DNA of 64,000 nucleotides from Saxidomus purpurata (Eukaryota; Mollusca; Bivalvia; Venerida; Veneridae): NCBI GenBank assembly GCA_022818135.1, contig JAFMSR010000010.1, positions 36,770,877 to 36,834,876 of the forward strand, read 5' to 3'. Shown piece by piece: positions 30,047 to 44,439 of this stretch (position 1 is its first letter; each line of letters starts with the position of its first letter). The notes under the pieces were generated by a model. It saw only the letters and a program-made list of their open reading frames with translations, ran no database searches and was not told where the DNA came from. The position numbers and the translations under genes were made by a program.

Positions 30047-31526
30047 GTAAGTATTTTCAAATACCAATATTTTAATTGTAATTCATATCCAGATTTTTCT
30101 CTCCCCATTTCATTCGTGATCTATCATCCAGCGATTATTTCAAAAGAACTATTCCCGTATGCATCCATTTAGTTTCAGCCAATCAGCAATCAAACACATA
30201 TTGTAGGTCCGCATGTTTCCTAGATAAAATAGCCTGATTCCGGTTTTCACCTATTTAACATACTCATACCAATAACTGTTTTGTTTGTGTTCTTCCTGTT
30301 TACTTATATAGACTAAGAGGCAGATTGCAAAACAAGTCTTTCTTGTCCGATAACAGCTTTTTCTTAAAATCAAACTGCTCAGCTCTTCTGAAACACTTGT
30401 GGAAGTCTTCATATTTTCTATTTGTCATTCTGGATTTTGTCATGATAGTCATTGTAAACATTATCGGGTTTACATCAATGACAGGATCGTCCTTTTTACC
30501 GGTAATTAAATAAATATATTAATCGGAAGGTGCATTTGCTGTTTTCAGCTTTGATATGTTAAGTCATTGAAATCACAGATAACTAGCATAGAGAAGAAAG
30601 GTATAGAATAGACATGTTTTTGGAGAGAAAGGAACATTTTGAGGAAGGAAGACCGCTTTTCATTTCCTGAGATAATGTACGTTATTTTCCGTATATTCAC
30701 ACTATTATTGATGTCCTACCCGTCTGTTTGGAGTCCAATATAATAATATAATAACATTTCTCGTATAAAGAACTGCTCGATTTTTCTTTAATAAATATTT
30801 TGTATATGATTCGCACATTCGTAATAAAATAAAATCATTATTTAAACGATTGTTTCATGTTATCTATTTGATGAGAAAGTGTTTGTGCTTCCATGGGGCT
30901 ATTGCGGGCTTCTTTGAACTTGCTTTGAACTACTGTCTCTGTTACACCTGACCAAATATGAAATGCAATATTCAGCGCTATTAGCGCCTTATATCATAGT
31001 GCAAAGACACTTTTATTTCTGTGGTATAAATCTTACGTTAATTACAAACATGCCTTACACAGGGATCGTAAAATGTTTCTTTGATGACTACAATACCGTG
31101 TATTTTCTTTGATCTTTTAAGTTTTTTTCCTGAAAGTAAGACAAATAAAAGGAAACATGGATTAATAAAACATGGCTCTATGAATAATATATTACTTCTT
31201 GAGCAAAGTAAATATCTTTAAAAATCTTAACTTGTTCTAGTATTTCATTTGAAAAAAAATGTTTAAGTAAACACGAGTTTTCTAATATATAATACCCCAG
31301 TGCTTCCCTCTCTATGACAGCAAATTAATATCATAAAGTTACAGCTATTTTGTTTTATATTTCGTAACAGAAGTATATCAGGGTAATTTGATGCACTCAA
31401 AATCTCAAAAAACAATGTAGACTATTCTACAATAACTTATTAATATTTCAAAGTATTAAGGGATGAGAAACTTAGCTTGCCAAGTAGATTAACTTTTGAA
31501 TGATATACAGGTTATCACTGCGATGA

Positions 31527-31594
31527 GTTTAAATGCTTCGTAATTTAATCACGACAGCCGTAGGTCTGAGTGATTAATTACGAAGCATCTAAAC
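31527..31594. repeat. Long perfect-type hairpin
   Basis: GTTTAAATGCTTCGTAATTT (31527 on) pairs with the arm ending in CTAAAC at 31594. There are about 24 paired bases around a loop of about 19. It is probably the core of a MITE. Confidence 0.8.
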
Positions 31595-31920
31595 GACAAA
31601 AGTAAAATAAATTTACAATTTTATTTATATTTAGCTAATTTGGAAGAATAACGTTCGAAGGTGAACTATTCACTGTGCTAACATGAACTCGCTGCTTTGA
31701 ACTCGTAGCATTTTGTGGAATTATGGCTGTTCTTTTTTACTCCTCCGTGAAAACAATATTTTTCTTATTTTTTTGCTGCTGATATAACAGGCGTATCGCA
31801 AGTGTTTAAAACTTTACTACGGTTTCATTCAAAACAATGCCAATCCAAACACTCATAGATAGTGTGTGAACATTACGCGGGAAGGAAATTCAACTGTCAA
31901 AATAGTTCCGGGCGTCTTGA

Positions 31921-31946
31921 GTGATATACTTTGAAAGGTATATCAC
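31921..31946. repeat. Small perfect hairpin
   Basis: GTGATATAC, an eight-base loop, then GTATATCAC. It lies 330 bases after the larger hairpin and may belong to the same element. Confidence 0.7.
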
Positions 31947-33257
31947 GCTTAAATCCTTATTTGTGTATATAAGAGAAACTGTCAATAGTGGTAGAATTTT
32001 CTCTTATATCACGTTCATTGTCGTTTACAGACCAAGTTATACGTAAGTCAGATAATTGTCGTTCAGAAACATTTCAAATCCCGTGTAATGAACAATATGC
32101 CTACACAGTCAGCCACAAACACATGCCAAGAGATACAGGCAAAAGGCGACACAGTACATGACATTTTAGTTTCAGATATCATCCTTTTTATCTGTCTGTA
32201 CATTGCATTAAGTACTATCATTTCTGCCACGAGATGGCTATCACAATTATTTTAAACATTAGTTAGATAATTTAAAGTTTTCTGAACAAACTATCTTCAA
32301 ACCAAAGCAGAAGCTTCTTCAACAACGAGGAAATTCATATCAGATAATAAAAAAACAATGTGTGAAATTGAAAAAAAAAATCTTTTTACGCTGAACGCAT
32401 TTTTTTCACTTGAAATGATTGATAAGCTTACTTCCCCACGATTTATTGTTCTGACAGATAACATAATATACATATTATATTTTATGGTAAGTTTTGCACT
32501 GAAGACAATATCTCTGATATCGAGGGAATTAATTTGATGAATAACTTGCCCCAAGTCACAGAAAATGGCTATTTCAATGAAATATTTATGATGGAAAGCA
32601 GAACATTATCAATATCAACATCATGATATAATTCATACAAAAAAGATTATTCTTAGACTGTGAGAAATAGTGTATAGCAGAGTATGTTTTTTTCAGATTT
32701 CTTTACTGTGTATTTACAGCTGAAAGCACTTGGAGAAATTGTTCCAAATTATAACGAAAGTTTCAATGTATAATGACGTCTCTTTAACTCTATCTTACAC
32801 GAGAAACCTTTAAAAAAAAAAATTCTAGATAAATAATATCGACTTTATTTTGTTATATTTAGATATAGTAAATCTTTACTTGAATCATCTTGCATCATCT
32901 TACATGTTAACAGTTTTTTATTACATACAAACATTCGTGCTGTACAAAGTCTAGTTTGTCTCTTTTCAAGGGTTAAGTTCTGGTAAGAATTACAGTTACA
33001 TGTGGCCAATTTTCGCCATATAATTAAAATGCTCAAGAAAAACATTTTGACATAGGTGATTTTGTTATGTAAAATAGGTTGTTCCATGAAATTGCATGTG
33101 TCAAAAATGAAGATAAGTTTACCTTAATTTTTGTAGTTCCCTTTGTTAAAAAATTTGTCCGAGTTGGTATGAAAATATTTCAATCAATGAGGCACGCCAG
33201 TCTTAAATTTATATTTGATATTAAAATGTGTTTTAATACACGTAGAAGGCGTAAATC

Positions 33258-36200
33258 ATGATTTTAAAACATAGTTTGGTCCTCATACTAGCAGTTAACC
33301 TCCTAACAAGACAAACTACATTTATATGTAAGTAAAACAAACATTTGGATTGTAAAGTGATGACAATTAAAGACGCTGACTTGGTAATGTTGAAAAAGGT
33401 TGATGATTTTAGTTGTTTGCGATCTAGATCATATATCTAATGGAATGTCCACCTTGTAAACATTGAGAAATGGATTAAACATCAACATAATTATATATAT
33501 CAATAGAAATTTGTGAACGAAACAATAACGATTCTCTTTAATACATCATTCCTCACTGTCGTTAGCGATGCAAACAGATAATAAGCAATCTAAACGCGTT
33601 AACGAAATAGAAACTTATCGCCTATAAATTAAGAGCAAGGGTGAATACGTCTAGCAACACTGGCGGTTATTTTGGCATATCTTGATGACAAACTGTTTTA
33701 CGATTGATACAGAATTCCCAAAATGGACGCGAGGAAATAAAGGAATATATATTTTCTGAACAGTTTTCCCATAACACACCATGATTTGTGTTCTTATGAG
33801 GAATGCATTAAATAAGCGATTTGTCACTGCTGGTTTATCTGTTAAATAAATCTCAAATGATATTTCACCGAAACAATTGATTTGCCCTCTGAATAACTAT
33901 ACACCCTTGATAACTTATTACACGCAATAAAGCAACCCAGTTTTTATACATTGTATAAGTTAGTCCGCTACTGACTAGCGCGTAAAACAAAAAACACCAC
34001 CTCTTCGAGTAAAAGATAAGAAACATTTCTTGGATTTTGATATGGCGTTAAATTGATACAACATCATGAACAATGTTATGAGCATTCCAATGTAAAAAAT
34101 AAACCACTGTGATACAAAGCGCAGTACTTTGAGCACAAATTTGAAAAATAAATAATTTGGTTTTAGAATTTTTCAGCCAATACATCTTTATCTTTCTGAC
34201 GTGACATAGCTCATTTGTATAGCATTTTATGCATACCATTTTTTGGATCGATTGATTTATCAATCGGGCCAATGTTAACAGAGTATAGCTTCCTTACGGC
34301 CGAACGCTTTACATACAAAAAAGTAGTTCCATATATTCAGTTGTTACGAATTATACTGTCCTCTGTTTTAAAAATTATATAGTAACATATCTAAATAATA
34401 TCAAAACATTTCAGAATAGCATAATATTTATATTGTTGTTTTTCTTATAATTTGTAACTTAAAAAGTCAACGAGGTATCTGTTCTGTATAGAACTATTTT
34501 CCTTCGCGGTTTTAACCACAAATAGTCAGACCGGCCGAATAATGTTATGTCTTTTATCCGATATTGTGTTTGTGATCATAAACTATCGGAACATCGTAAT
34601 ACGTTATGGAACCACTAGGTACTCTTGAATTTTAAATTACAAAACTCGGAACTCAACATAAAAACAACGACTTTTTTGTAACTTGGCAACACCTCAAACG
34701 TTGTGAATTTAAACGTCATGGGACTTAAGCTCGAAATTGAACTGAGCTAAACACGTTCCGGTGTGAAATACGTGTTACTTGCTGATTAAAATTCCACAAT
34801 ACAGAAGCTTTTCCCTGCTATTCTTATAATGTGTTCGCAAAAAGAGTCTGCGAAATGTTCTAGTTTTTTACGCTGCTACCTAAACATTGAACGTAAAGTA
34901 GCATCATTGTTCATTCAACTTATGTAACCACTACATTAATTCATGGAGTGCTAAATCCAGTTTTGAAATTACATCAACACAAATTCCCATTTATCTTTCG
35001 TCGTTTTAGTTGTAGAACTGAACTGCAACATTGAACCTTACAAAGAAGTAAATTCGCATTTGTTATAAATCATAAATCAGTATGCAGTGGCATTGCAAAA
35101 AAATGTCTCGATGATACATTCATTGCTTAGAGTCGCAGACGTATTAAGGCACATTAGGCAGCATTAATCAAAATGTTCAGGACTCTAGCTTTATATAGAG
35201 AACTTACTAACCCATTGACAGTAACAAGTATCTTTTTCAATTATACAATGTTATGAAACGTCATAAAGCAAATAAATTCTTTACGGTTCTTGGCACAAAC
35301 GGAATTGTGAAAAATGTTTCATTTCAGTCCGACAGCACCGATTAATATGTACATTGTGTAACACAATCGCAATAACAAGTAATTTTCTTTCAAGAACGCC
35401 TCCTCGAGATAGATAGAAACTAGTCTAACCTCTATATTATCCTGTTAAATTGCTTATTTAGAATTAGCTATATTTTAATGTTGACAGAAGCATTAATAGT
35501 TCATACGGATGTTCACTTTCTTTTACAACACAAAGCTATTTTGAAGCTTAACTTATTCTTAAAACTTAAAACTTACTAACAGTAGAATATATTCTTTCAA
35601 CATAAACGTCACTTGAAACAAAGTACATTCTAATGACACAAAACATAATTAAAACGGTATGAATTCTTTAGACGGAAAACTTACGTGGATCAGAAAGTAT
35701 TCTTATCAGAAAAAACACAAAACTTTTTTCAAGAAGGGAAATCAAAACGAACATTTTAAAGTGCAAACATTTTAGTCTGAAAATAGTTTTTCTACACGAA
35801 AACACATGTTTACATAACATCACTATGTAAGACACATTATTATAAAATTTAATCATTTTTGCAAAGATTCTAAACTGCATCTCAATTTTCAAAACAAAAC
35901 AAGTAAATAATTTAAACCAATGATTTTCAAAAATTAGATTGTACGCCTACGAATTGAAAACTAATTGGAAATATATACAAAACAGGCATCTGTATCTGTT
36001 AAAACGCCCTCATTTGCACCGTTATTACTTTTAACTCTAGTTTCTGATTCAATATCTTTTGATGCATAATCAGCAAATGGTTTCTCAGTTTTCCAGAGCA
36101 CAGTCAAATTAATTTAGTAGTATATAGAAAAAATGTTATAACATGTCAAAATCTTTTAACAGGACACTTAAAGCTGCTCGCTCTCATTTGTCGTTGAAAA

Positions 36201-37389
36201 AAAAGTGACATACTTAATACATAAATATTAAACTAAAGGCTATAACCAACAACACAAGTGGAACTCTAGGAAGCAATTTGAGAAAATCTCTTGAAAATGT
36301 TGGTTCGCTTGGTTTGACGGTACCGCTACACCACAGGTTTATATTGGAATTTCAAGAAAATAAAGACAATGTCTTTGATAAATGATACTCTCCTATCGAA
36401 TGCTATTTACAATTTAAGATATGCTCCTATTGAATGCTATACATATGATCCTATTGAATGTTTTTACAATTAGAAATATGCTCCTATTGAATGTTATTTA
36501 CCATTATTGTGAATTTTACTGCATACGAATATCCAAAACATAAGTAATAGAATCTTTGGAAGTATTATAACTTAACCTAAACGTTTCAGCTATGCATTAC
36601 CAGTCATTATTTATCCAGTCAGCATATTCTTAAAAGGGGGTAAATCTAGACATAATTGCAAAAGTTTTTCTTTTGTGCTATATTGTTTCAATTATACCTG
36701 AACTTCAATGTAATAAAAGTCCCAGCTTGGGGCAAGTGCATAAGTGCTAAAATTTTAGCCGGAATGTCACCACTGTCTAATCAGCGGTTTAAAATATAAT
36801 GCAGAACCGTAAACCATTCAATAATCTATGTAGAGTTGTTGCTGTACAATTAATGGATGGATGTGATTTATAACAGAAAGCCTCTATATTAATTAATTGT
36901 GGTAAAATGAGGCATTTTTCGCCACAGGTTCTACTTTGAAATTGTATTTATTTATCATTGTACGTTCATTGAACACATAATCTATGTTTCGAGATAATAT
37001 AATATTTTAGATGTAGGGAGTGCCCATTTAAATCAGTAGCACTGATGAGAGAGCTGGGAATGCTACAAGCCAGAGATAAAAGGATGTAATTGTACATTTT
37101 GGTATTTCATGTTACGTGCAATATCGTTCATGTTAGACCAAATACTCAAATACGGTATCTGACTTCTGAAATGTTTTGTTATCCTCTAGACGATATGTTC
37201 AAAGGGAAAATTGTATGTTCAGGATTCAATTGCTCTTTTGAAATCTACGAAACTAAATTAAAAGATGAGTTTTTTCTACGACCTTGTGATATGACTGTAG
37301 AAATCTATCAGATAAAACCATGTCTCGTTTCTTCTCGTGATTGTGTTGAGGATGACAGATATGCTACTTTGAAATGTCAAATACATTGA
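33258..37389 (+). CDS. Candidate two-exon gene: small secreted six-cysteine protein
   Basis: Exon 1 (33258-33327) has an in-frame TAA directly upstream (33252), an ATG, a good signal peptide (MILKHSLVLILAVNLLTRQT) and a strong donor (GTAAGT) in phase 1. The first following frame that fits is 37190-37389, after acceptor TTTTGTTATCCTCTAG, also phase 1. Joined, they give 89 aa. The mature part has six cysteines (CSGFNC, then PC, PC, DC and KC) and ends in TGA. No family is recognised. The 3.9 kb intron is long, pairing of the two exons rests on phase alone, and exon 1 is not kept in the duplicated unit near 40.8 kb. Exon 1 could instead splice to something I did not see. Confidence 0.35.
34220..34545 (+). 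repeat. Inverted repeat pair, left member
   Basis: This stretch (for example GTATAGCTTCCTTACGGCCG and GAGGTATCTGTTCTGTATAG) is found in reverse complement at 45340-45645. Similarity is higher than between the surrounding duplicated units, so it is probably an interspersed element, not part of the duplication. Confidence 0.8.
36389..36505 (+). repeat. Short tandem repeat of a CTCCTATTGAATGCTATTTAC motif
   Basis: Four diverged copies begin near 36389, 36424, 36449 and 36481. Confidence 0.8.
36810..37025 (+). repeat. Copy of intron 1 sequence of the downstream membrane protein gene
   Basis: Matches 49430-49640 in order (ATTCAATAATCTATGTA, GTTGTACAATTAAT, AAAATGAGGCAT, TGTAGGGA..CCC). The latter lies in intron 1 of the IgGFc-binding-like gene, so that gene's 5' region shares ancestry with this block. 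Confidence 0.75.
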
Positions 37390-40300
37390 GTTAATAGAAA
37401 TATTTTGTTTGATAAAGGTCAGCGCAAAAATAGATTTTCTATGGATGAATGATACAAAAGTTACAATACTCTTTCAAATTCTCACAAATTGAATGCTGTT
37501 GTATGAAAAAGAGAAAAATAAGCCTGAACAAATTTATCAAATTAAATTACTAAAATAGCTGTATTTAACCATTTCTCTGCTGGCGTAGATCATGCTCAGC
37601 TAAACGACGCCATGTCCGTTTTATGTTGTTTTTCTGATGAAGGCTTTCGTTGAAATGGTATAATTTTAATATTGATGATATAAAAACGTTGTTGTTATAA
37701 AGTGTTGTTATTGTTGTTAAATTTTCCATTCTTTCATCCAGTCTTTAATATTGCGCATAACATTAATTTTTCCCAAATTATATACTAAAACATAAAATGC
37801 AAAAGTAATGGATTGAATCAATAACACAAGTGAAAATCTAGTTAGCAATTTGATAGTTGGTAATGTGTGCATGCATAGGAGTGAAATCATTGTCACCAAG
37901 AATTGTTCTTGTGGAAAAAATCGGATACCAATTTGAACAGCTGAATTAATTGTTTTAATCACTTAAGAAACAGGTTTATTCTTCATTCTAACGACATTGT
38001 ATTCATTCATGAATTGACCTATCATACGAATAAATCCGGATATAGATTATTTAAAAAAAGAAAGCGAAAGAGGATTGGAGATAACCTAGTTTATGATAAA
38101 ATGTTTAATTTGATCAAAGAAATAACACCTATGTCGTACTGTAGTGAACATAACCGAAGTGTCAGTCACAATCTGTTATATGCTTTAAATTTGGTAATTT
38201 GCACGTGACTAACATTTCGCAATTTGCAAGCAGACATACTTATTTGCGAATTTAAATTCGTGAAAGGAGAATTCTTAAATAGAAGATCTATGTGAAATGA
38301 ATCTTTCACGAGATTTTTAAATTAGCGTAGTAGGAAATTCGCGAAAATAGCGAAAATTAAACCATTAAAATTTACCCAGTTTACAGTAATGCATTGCTTG
38401 TCCAATTATGCCAGTTTTGCCTTATAAATCGAAATTGCTATAACTGAATGAAATCATAACATTTTCGGGGCAATGAGTCATTATATCTATATTTTGGTTT
38501 TGTTAAAATGTCAAAATTATATATACTCATGGGAAACCGGGTACCGGTTTGATATGTGTTGATTTTCCTTTCGAGTAAACAAATTACTGATAATAGCTGT
38601 GTTGTTAGTGTTCATCAGGTGCGCCTGAAAAATAGAATAATCTTACCCAAATTTTTCAAACGATTTATCTTTTTAAATGTATGTAGAAAATATCGTACCT
38701 TGCGCTTGATTATTCTAGTAAATCAACTAAATCGGCAAAACTGAATGAACAAAACATGCCTCTGTCAATAAGAAATTGCTTTATGAAATAAAAAGTATCC
38801 TGGCGCCTCATGATCTACGTCATCAAATTAATACAACAAATCATTCAACTGTTAAAATGGAAGCTTTTTTATTTCATTATTAAAATATATCAGGGTAATT
38901 TGATACATTTATGAATTGATTGAGATTGCGCAGAAATTCCGCCACACTTTGGATATTAAGGTATCAGTCAATGTCTTTACATAACGCTCACTTTTAATTG
39001 TCGCATTGTTTAATTAACCGGATTTTTTTGTCCTATAATTATCGTTCAGATACTATTTAAGTAATGTTTTATGACCAATCAGCTTACGCAACTATAAGCT
39101 GTTGCTAACGACGCAGTACAAGACATTTAAGTTTCTGATATTAACTTACTCTGTAACTGAGGGAGTTTTGCCATACGTTCAGACCAAATATTTAATGAAT
39201 GATTTAGATATGAAAACATCCATTAAAAGAAAACCAGATATAAAATAAAGTATTAATTTTTAAATTGTAAGTCTAGATATTTCTTAAAATTCAACTTTTT
39301 ACTCAAACATATTTTGTCGAAGTAAAGAGGTCAGAGTACCTTTGGGTTATCAAAGCTATTCAGTGTATATGATCATCTGTAGTTTGTAGATCAAAATTGT
39401 TGTTCCCAAATATGCGTATCAGTCTTCCCTTTCATTACCATGGAATTCAATAGACAAACGTCATTTTATTCACCATACACTTTGGTTAAAATAGATTTGA
39501 ATTCAGTGAAACTTCGAAGACTGCTTTACAATCAAGAGGAAAAGTGCATACTATCCACATGTGTCCCTCCAATTACTTTAAATGAAGTTTTTGCCATTTG
39601 ATTATTTTTTCATATACCTTTGTGTACGTGCTATCTCTCAGCAATCACGGGCTTAAAATTAACAAATCTTTATTGGAACAACAGGAGATGTGCATGTTTC
39701 AAGCAAGTTCCAATTCAATGAGTTTTACACTGAATTATTGCCCTTCTACTATATGTATAGCACTTTTTGTGCCTGGTGCTATTTCTAAAAAGCACCTTGC
39801 TTAAAACCAATGAACCTTAATAGAAAGTTTCACTTTTAAGAGAAGATAGGCATACTTTTTGACTACTTTTCCATATACTTTCAAGCCCGTAATGGGCAAC
39901 CACAGGTTTGAATGCAACAAAAATTTACAGGAAGCTTCATCAACCAGCGTAGGTAAGCATATTATCCGCGTACTACGGTTCAATAATTGTTCATTGTATT
40001 AAAGCCCTCAAAGACAACCTTTCACACAAAAACATGCTTCGGGAGGGGATTGGCCATGTTCAACATGGCGCTTGCTTCAATGGGTTCAAAAGTTGTTGGA
40101 GTTCAAACCATGTTTATACTTCAACGTCAATTAAATTCTTCATTATGTAATAACATTTGCTTGTGGAACACCACAATTTTAATCAAATGTAGACGCATCA
40201 CAAAATTGGTCATGTCGCTTAGGATAAAATGCTCATCTTTCTATTTTGTAATAGTAGTCTACATTTTGGGCTCGTATAGAACCCAAACTCTAGACTACTG

Positions 40301-42541
40301 CAGTATCACAGATCTTATAGAGAGCATTAAACACACCTGCATATAATCAAGATCTATTCGACTTTTGAGTAATCTAAGCGTTCTTTCATGATTAAACTAT
40401 AGATTACAAAGGGTACTAAATTGAGGCTAATGAATGTACATATAAAGTATAGATGATATTCTTAAAATATAATGTTATCATTTTCATATTAAATATTAGA
40501 ACTAAGTTAGAGCACAGAAAAGTATGCCTGATATCAGGAATTTAGAGATCCCCAAACATCAGAGGAAATGTATTATAGTCATGTGATAAATGATCATTTT
40601 TGTGGAAGCTTCTGCTTTCTATCAAACCTTAACATAAACGAAGAATACAAGCTATGACAAATAGTCGTCATATAATTAAAGATAAAAGACAAAAAGCGGT
40701 TTTCCTATTTTAATATGTGTGTAAAAACTGAAGCTTGTACTTGTGTCTCAATGCTTGCTTTCCGTATATAAAGGCATTTTAGGACGGAGGGAGGGAGGAC
40801 AGTTTTATAAAAAAACGTCATTTGCTGATTAAAAATGATTTAATACACATATTTAAGACATTGATCAGGATTTAAGATAGGGTCTGGTTCCGAAATAAGT
40901 GCTTTGGATGAGTATCATTTTAAAACAAGTAGACAATTTAAACTATGAATTTCAACATGTCTTTGTAATAGAATGGTGAAAACACACCTGACATTTTTTA
41001 AACTTTGCGATCTAGATCATGTAACTAGTTGAATTTACACCCCGCAAACTTTGTGAAATGGATTGAAACAACCACATATTCATCAACGAAAAATAATGTT
41101 TCTCTTTGATACACCATTCCTCACTGTCGTTTGAGATGCAAATATATAACAAACAATCTAAACGTGTGAATGAAATGTAATCTTATCGCCTTTATGTAAA
41201 GGGCTCGGGTGATTCGTCTGGCAACATTGGTGAATACTTAAACATATCGTGATGAAGAACTGGTATGCAATTGTTACTGAGTTCCCAAAATTAATAGACT
41301 ATATATATTCTACGCAGGGTTCGCCTAACACTTCATGATTGGTATTTTTACACGGAATGTATTAAGTGAGCGATTTGTCACTGTTTGGTTATTTGTTAAA
41401 TAAATCTCGAAATATATTTTGCCAAAGGAAATGGTTTACCCTCTAAAGAAGTGCACGCCCTTGAAAACTTATTAAATGTATGATAGAAATCGACACCTTT
41501 ACACAGTCCTTACGTTGCAGAGTAGCGCATAAAACAAAAGGGATTGGCATAAGGAAACTACATTTTCGGACTTTCTTATAGCGTTATAATGTTATATGTT
41601 TATGTTTATAAACATAATCACGATCCCAATTGCAATGTTATGGTTATTCCATAGTCAGCAAATTTCATAGGCCTGTGAATTTGTCTTATGAAGTGTGTTA
41701 ACATAGAAGAAAATGCCGTCAAAGCTCAAGGAGTAAATGTAAAAAATGAAAACTAACTTAGCAAACTTGTTATTGAGTATACTAATTAACCATTGATTAA
41801 GCTGGTTGTTTTCAAGCAATATGTTAAAGCTTCGAATAAATGAGCAAGAACGACTGATTATAAGCTTCCAGATGTACTAGGAAAGGTTAAAAAAGAAATT
41901 TCTTTGTGATATCGTATTGAAATGTAGTTTGTGACTACATGGTCGTTCATGATGAGGCTGTACAGCTGTATCGGAATACACAATTGGTCCTTCATGAGAA
42001 ACTTATTTTAATTAGGTAAGTGAATGCATTTATATATTTTGTAACTTGGTTTTATTTAGAATTTAATCTGACAGAGGATCATACGGGAAAATTTGAACTC
42101 ATGTATAACATAGATATTTAAAAATGAACATATTTGTTTCAACCCTGAACATGCCCAAATGACCTATGTCTGGACTTGAATCCAATTTCAAATACGTGAA
42201 CGAACTGTTAAAAATTAAGTGCCTAGTAAATGCTCCGAGTAAAGAAAATGTTCACTTGGTGACTGTAGATTTACAAAATTAACAAACTTCACGTAAACAA
42301 CACTATAATTGCAGATATCGACTATAATTGCAGACTGCTCCCGAAGAATTGACTACTCCGATGGCATGTCACGTTCTGTCATCATTGTCCCATAATTGCC
42401 ATGTAAACCACTGACTAATCGTGCAGACTGCAGAATACTAGCGGAAAAAAGATTATCTCCAAAGGGCATGATTACCAACACGCAAGCAATTAAGCGTATA
42501 GCAAAACAAAACACAGATAAACTTTACCTAACTTAACCTTT
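37390..42541. other. Non-coding part of duplication unit 2
   Basis: No supported exon. An open frame of 119 codons at 39987-40346 has no recognisable domain or splice context. Confidence 0.4.
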
Positions 42542-42722
42542 AAAGTGAGCTTGTTCAGTGCGATTTCTAGTTGAAAGAGGTGTACACTTAAGATTAACTA
42601 GCTGAACAGTTTAGTTTATTTTATATCTGGTATTATATGTACATGTGATTTTATTACATTTTATATTATGAAAGTGGGCTTGTTCAGTGCGATTTCTAGC
42701 TTAAGATTTACCAGCTGAATAG
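42542..42722 (+). repeat. Direct duplication, 128-bp offset
   Basis: AAAGTGAGCTTGTTCAGTGC and the following GATTTCTAG occur at 42542 and 42670, each followed by TTAAGATT..AC.AGCTGAA. Confidence 0.8.
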
Positions 42723-44103
42723 CAAACGGTTATTAAGTTCAATTAATATTATTATATGTGCTTATCTTGCATTGTACACTTAACCGATTTAGAAACGCAA
42801 AGATTTCCCCTGTTGAACATTTTTATTTGAATGACGCTATTGTTTTTATTTCATTGTAGTCATTTTTTTGCGATGAATTATTGAAACTTTTACAAGAATT
42901 CAATTTTATATTGTTTTTGTTGTGTATGAAATTTGAATAAATTTTAAACACGAAAACACTGTTTAAAAAATATTTTGCTACTTTTGCGTTTTTAAACTGG
43001 TTGAGTGTATATCATAAAATAGTTAACGATATTATTTCATAACACTTAAACATATCAGTAAACACTGATTCTGTATTTTTTGTTTTGTTATAAATAGAAC
43101 AAATCATGCTATTTTTTTTATCACATTCCGTATAACAAGCTTCTAAAATATTAACATACTTGTATTCGAGTTATTTTACGACAACAAAACCTTCATTTAT
43201 CAAGATATATGTTTTATGAATCAATTTTTGCAATATATAGTATCCGGTATAGCAAAATCCTAAAATAATTTACCATTTGTATTTATATAAAGTTGTACGT
43301 GTTTTCACACACGAATCTGCGAGTTTTATAGATTGGAGGGAGCAAGATCAATATAATAAACTGAGAAGGGCATGCGTCGGTTGTATTCAATAGTATACTC
43401 TGCGAGGTTTAACATCATGGGACTCCTACTCGAGTTTAAAAGGCATTGAAACACGATCCGGTCTCACCTATATGTTATTTTGTGATTTAAATTCTACTTT
43501 CCAGAAACCTTTTTCTGCTATTCTTAAAATGAATTCACACCAAGACCCTGTAAATGTCCCAGTTATATCTCTATCAGCTTATCCGGGAACTTAAAGTAGC
43601 ATCATGGGTGATATAACCGATGCAACCGCTTCTCTTAATTCTTTGAATTCTAACAGCAATTTTTTGTAACTAATGAAAGCTAAAATGACATGTACAGACA
43701 TTCCCAGTATTCTTTCGTTATAGTTGTGAAAATGAACTGCAACATTAAACCTAGCAGAGAAGACAATACAAGCTATATAAAAGAAACTATTACGATTTCC
43801 CATTAAGTATAAATCATAAATCAGTATGCAATGCCTTTGCAAAGATGTCTCGGTGATACATTAATTACCAAGAGTTGGAGACGTATTAAGGCACATTAGC
43901 CGGAATACCATTCATCAAAATTACTACTACACAAGTTTTCTATGGTGTACTTAAATAACCCATTGACAGTAACAAGTATCTTTCTCCATTATACAACGTA
44001 ATGGAACATCATTAGCACATAAATTCATTACAGTCCTTCGAACCGATAGATTAGTCAATCAAAGGACTGAAAGTTCTGGAGGATCGATCGCCTCTGAACA
44101 ACA

Positions 44104-44178
44104 CAGTCTGCACACATACATGTGTAAATATCAGGACAACATAGACTGTACACATACATGTGTGAATATCAGGACAAC
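44104..44178 (+). repeat. Two-unit tandem repeat
   Basis: AGTCTGCACACATACATGTG and ATATCAGGACAAC are repeated with an offset of about 38-40 bases. Confidence 0.75.
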
Positions 44179-44439
44179 CCTTGCACGAGTAAAGTTATAA
44201 ACTGGAGACACAACTGTCCACAAATTTTGACCTTTCACCATTTGTGTAAACTTTACTTTTGAGATAGGAACCCATGTGCTTCCTTTATGTCATTCAGTGA
44301 CTATGTTCAACTACCTTATGAAGTATTAAGCTGTGAATCGTAACTAAGAAATTGATTTTCACAAAACTGAACTGAAAATTTATGGTCATTTTAATGTCAT
44401 TCAAAAGTTATGGGATATGCCCATAAGGTTGATTGTATT

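Larger units (their letters stand above)
28370..35859 (+). repeat. Segmental duplication array, unit 1 (about 7.5 kb)
   Basis: Ordered matches to the next unit: 28370-28680 with 35860-36175; 31375-31395 with 38885-38905; 32040-32200 with 39045-39140; 33415-33960 with 41005-41500; 34690-35300 with 43400-44035; 35460-35560 with 45775-45870. Most offsets are about 7.0-7.6 kb, rising after 41.5 kb because unit 2 has insertions. Similarity is moderate, so the duplication is not recent. Confidence 0.7.

Noticed and set aside
30325..30513. Hydrophobic frame that could be a membrane protein
   Set aside because: Begins at a non-ATG codon in AT-rich DNA; hydrophobic residues follow from T-rich codons.
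37190..37389. Exon 2 of a paralogue of the IgGFc-binding-like gene
   Set aside because: Location is suggestive because nearby DNA matches that gene's intron 1, but the protein shows no similarity to its exon 2; kept only as part of the six-cysteine candidate.
39987..40346. Plus-strand frame of 119 codons
   Set aside because: No domain, no clear splice sites, no conserved partner in the other duplication unit; chance frames of this length are plausible in 64 kb.
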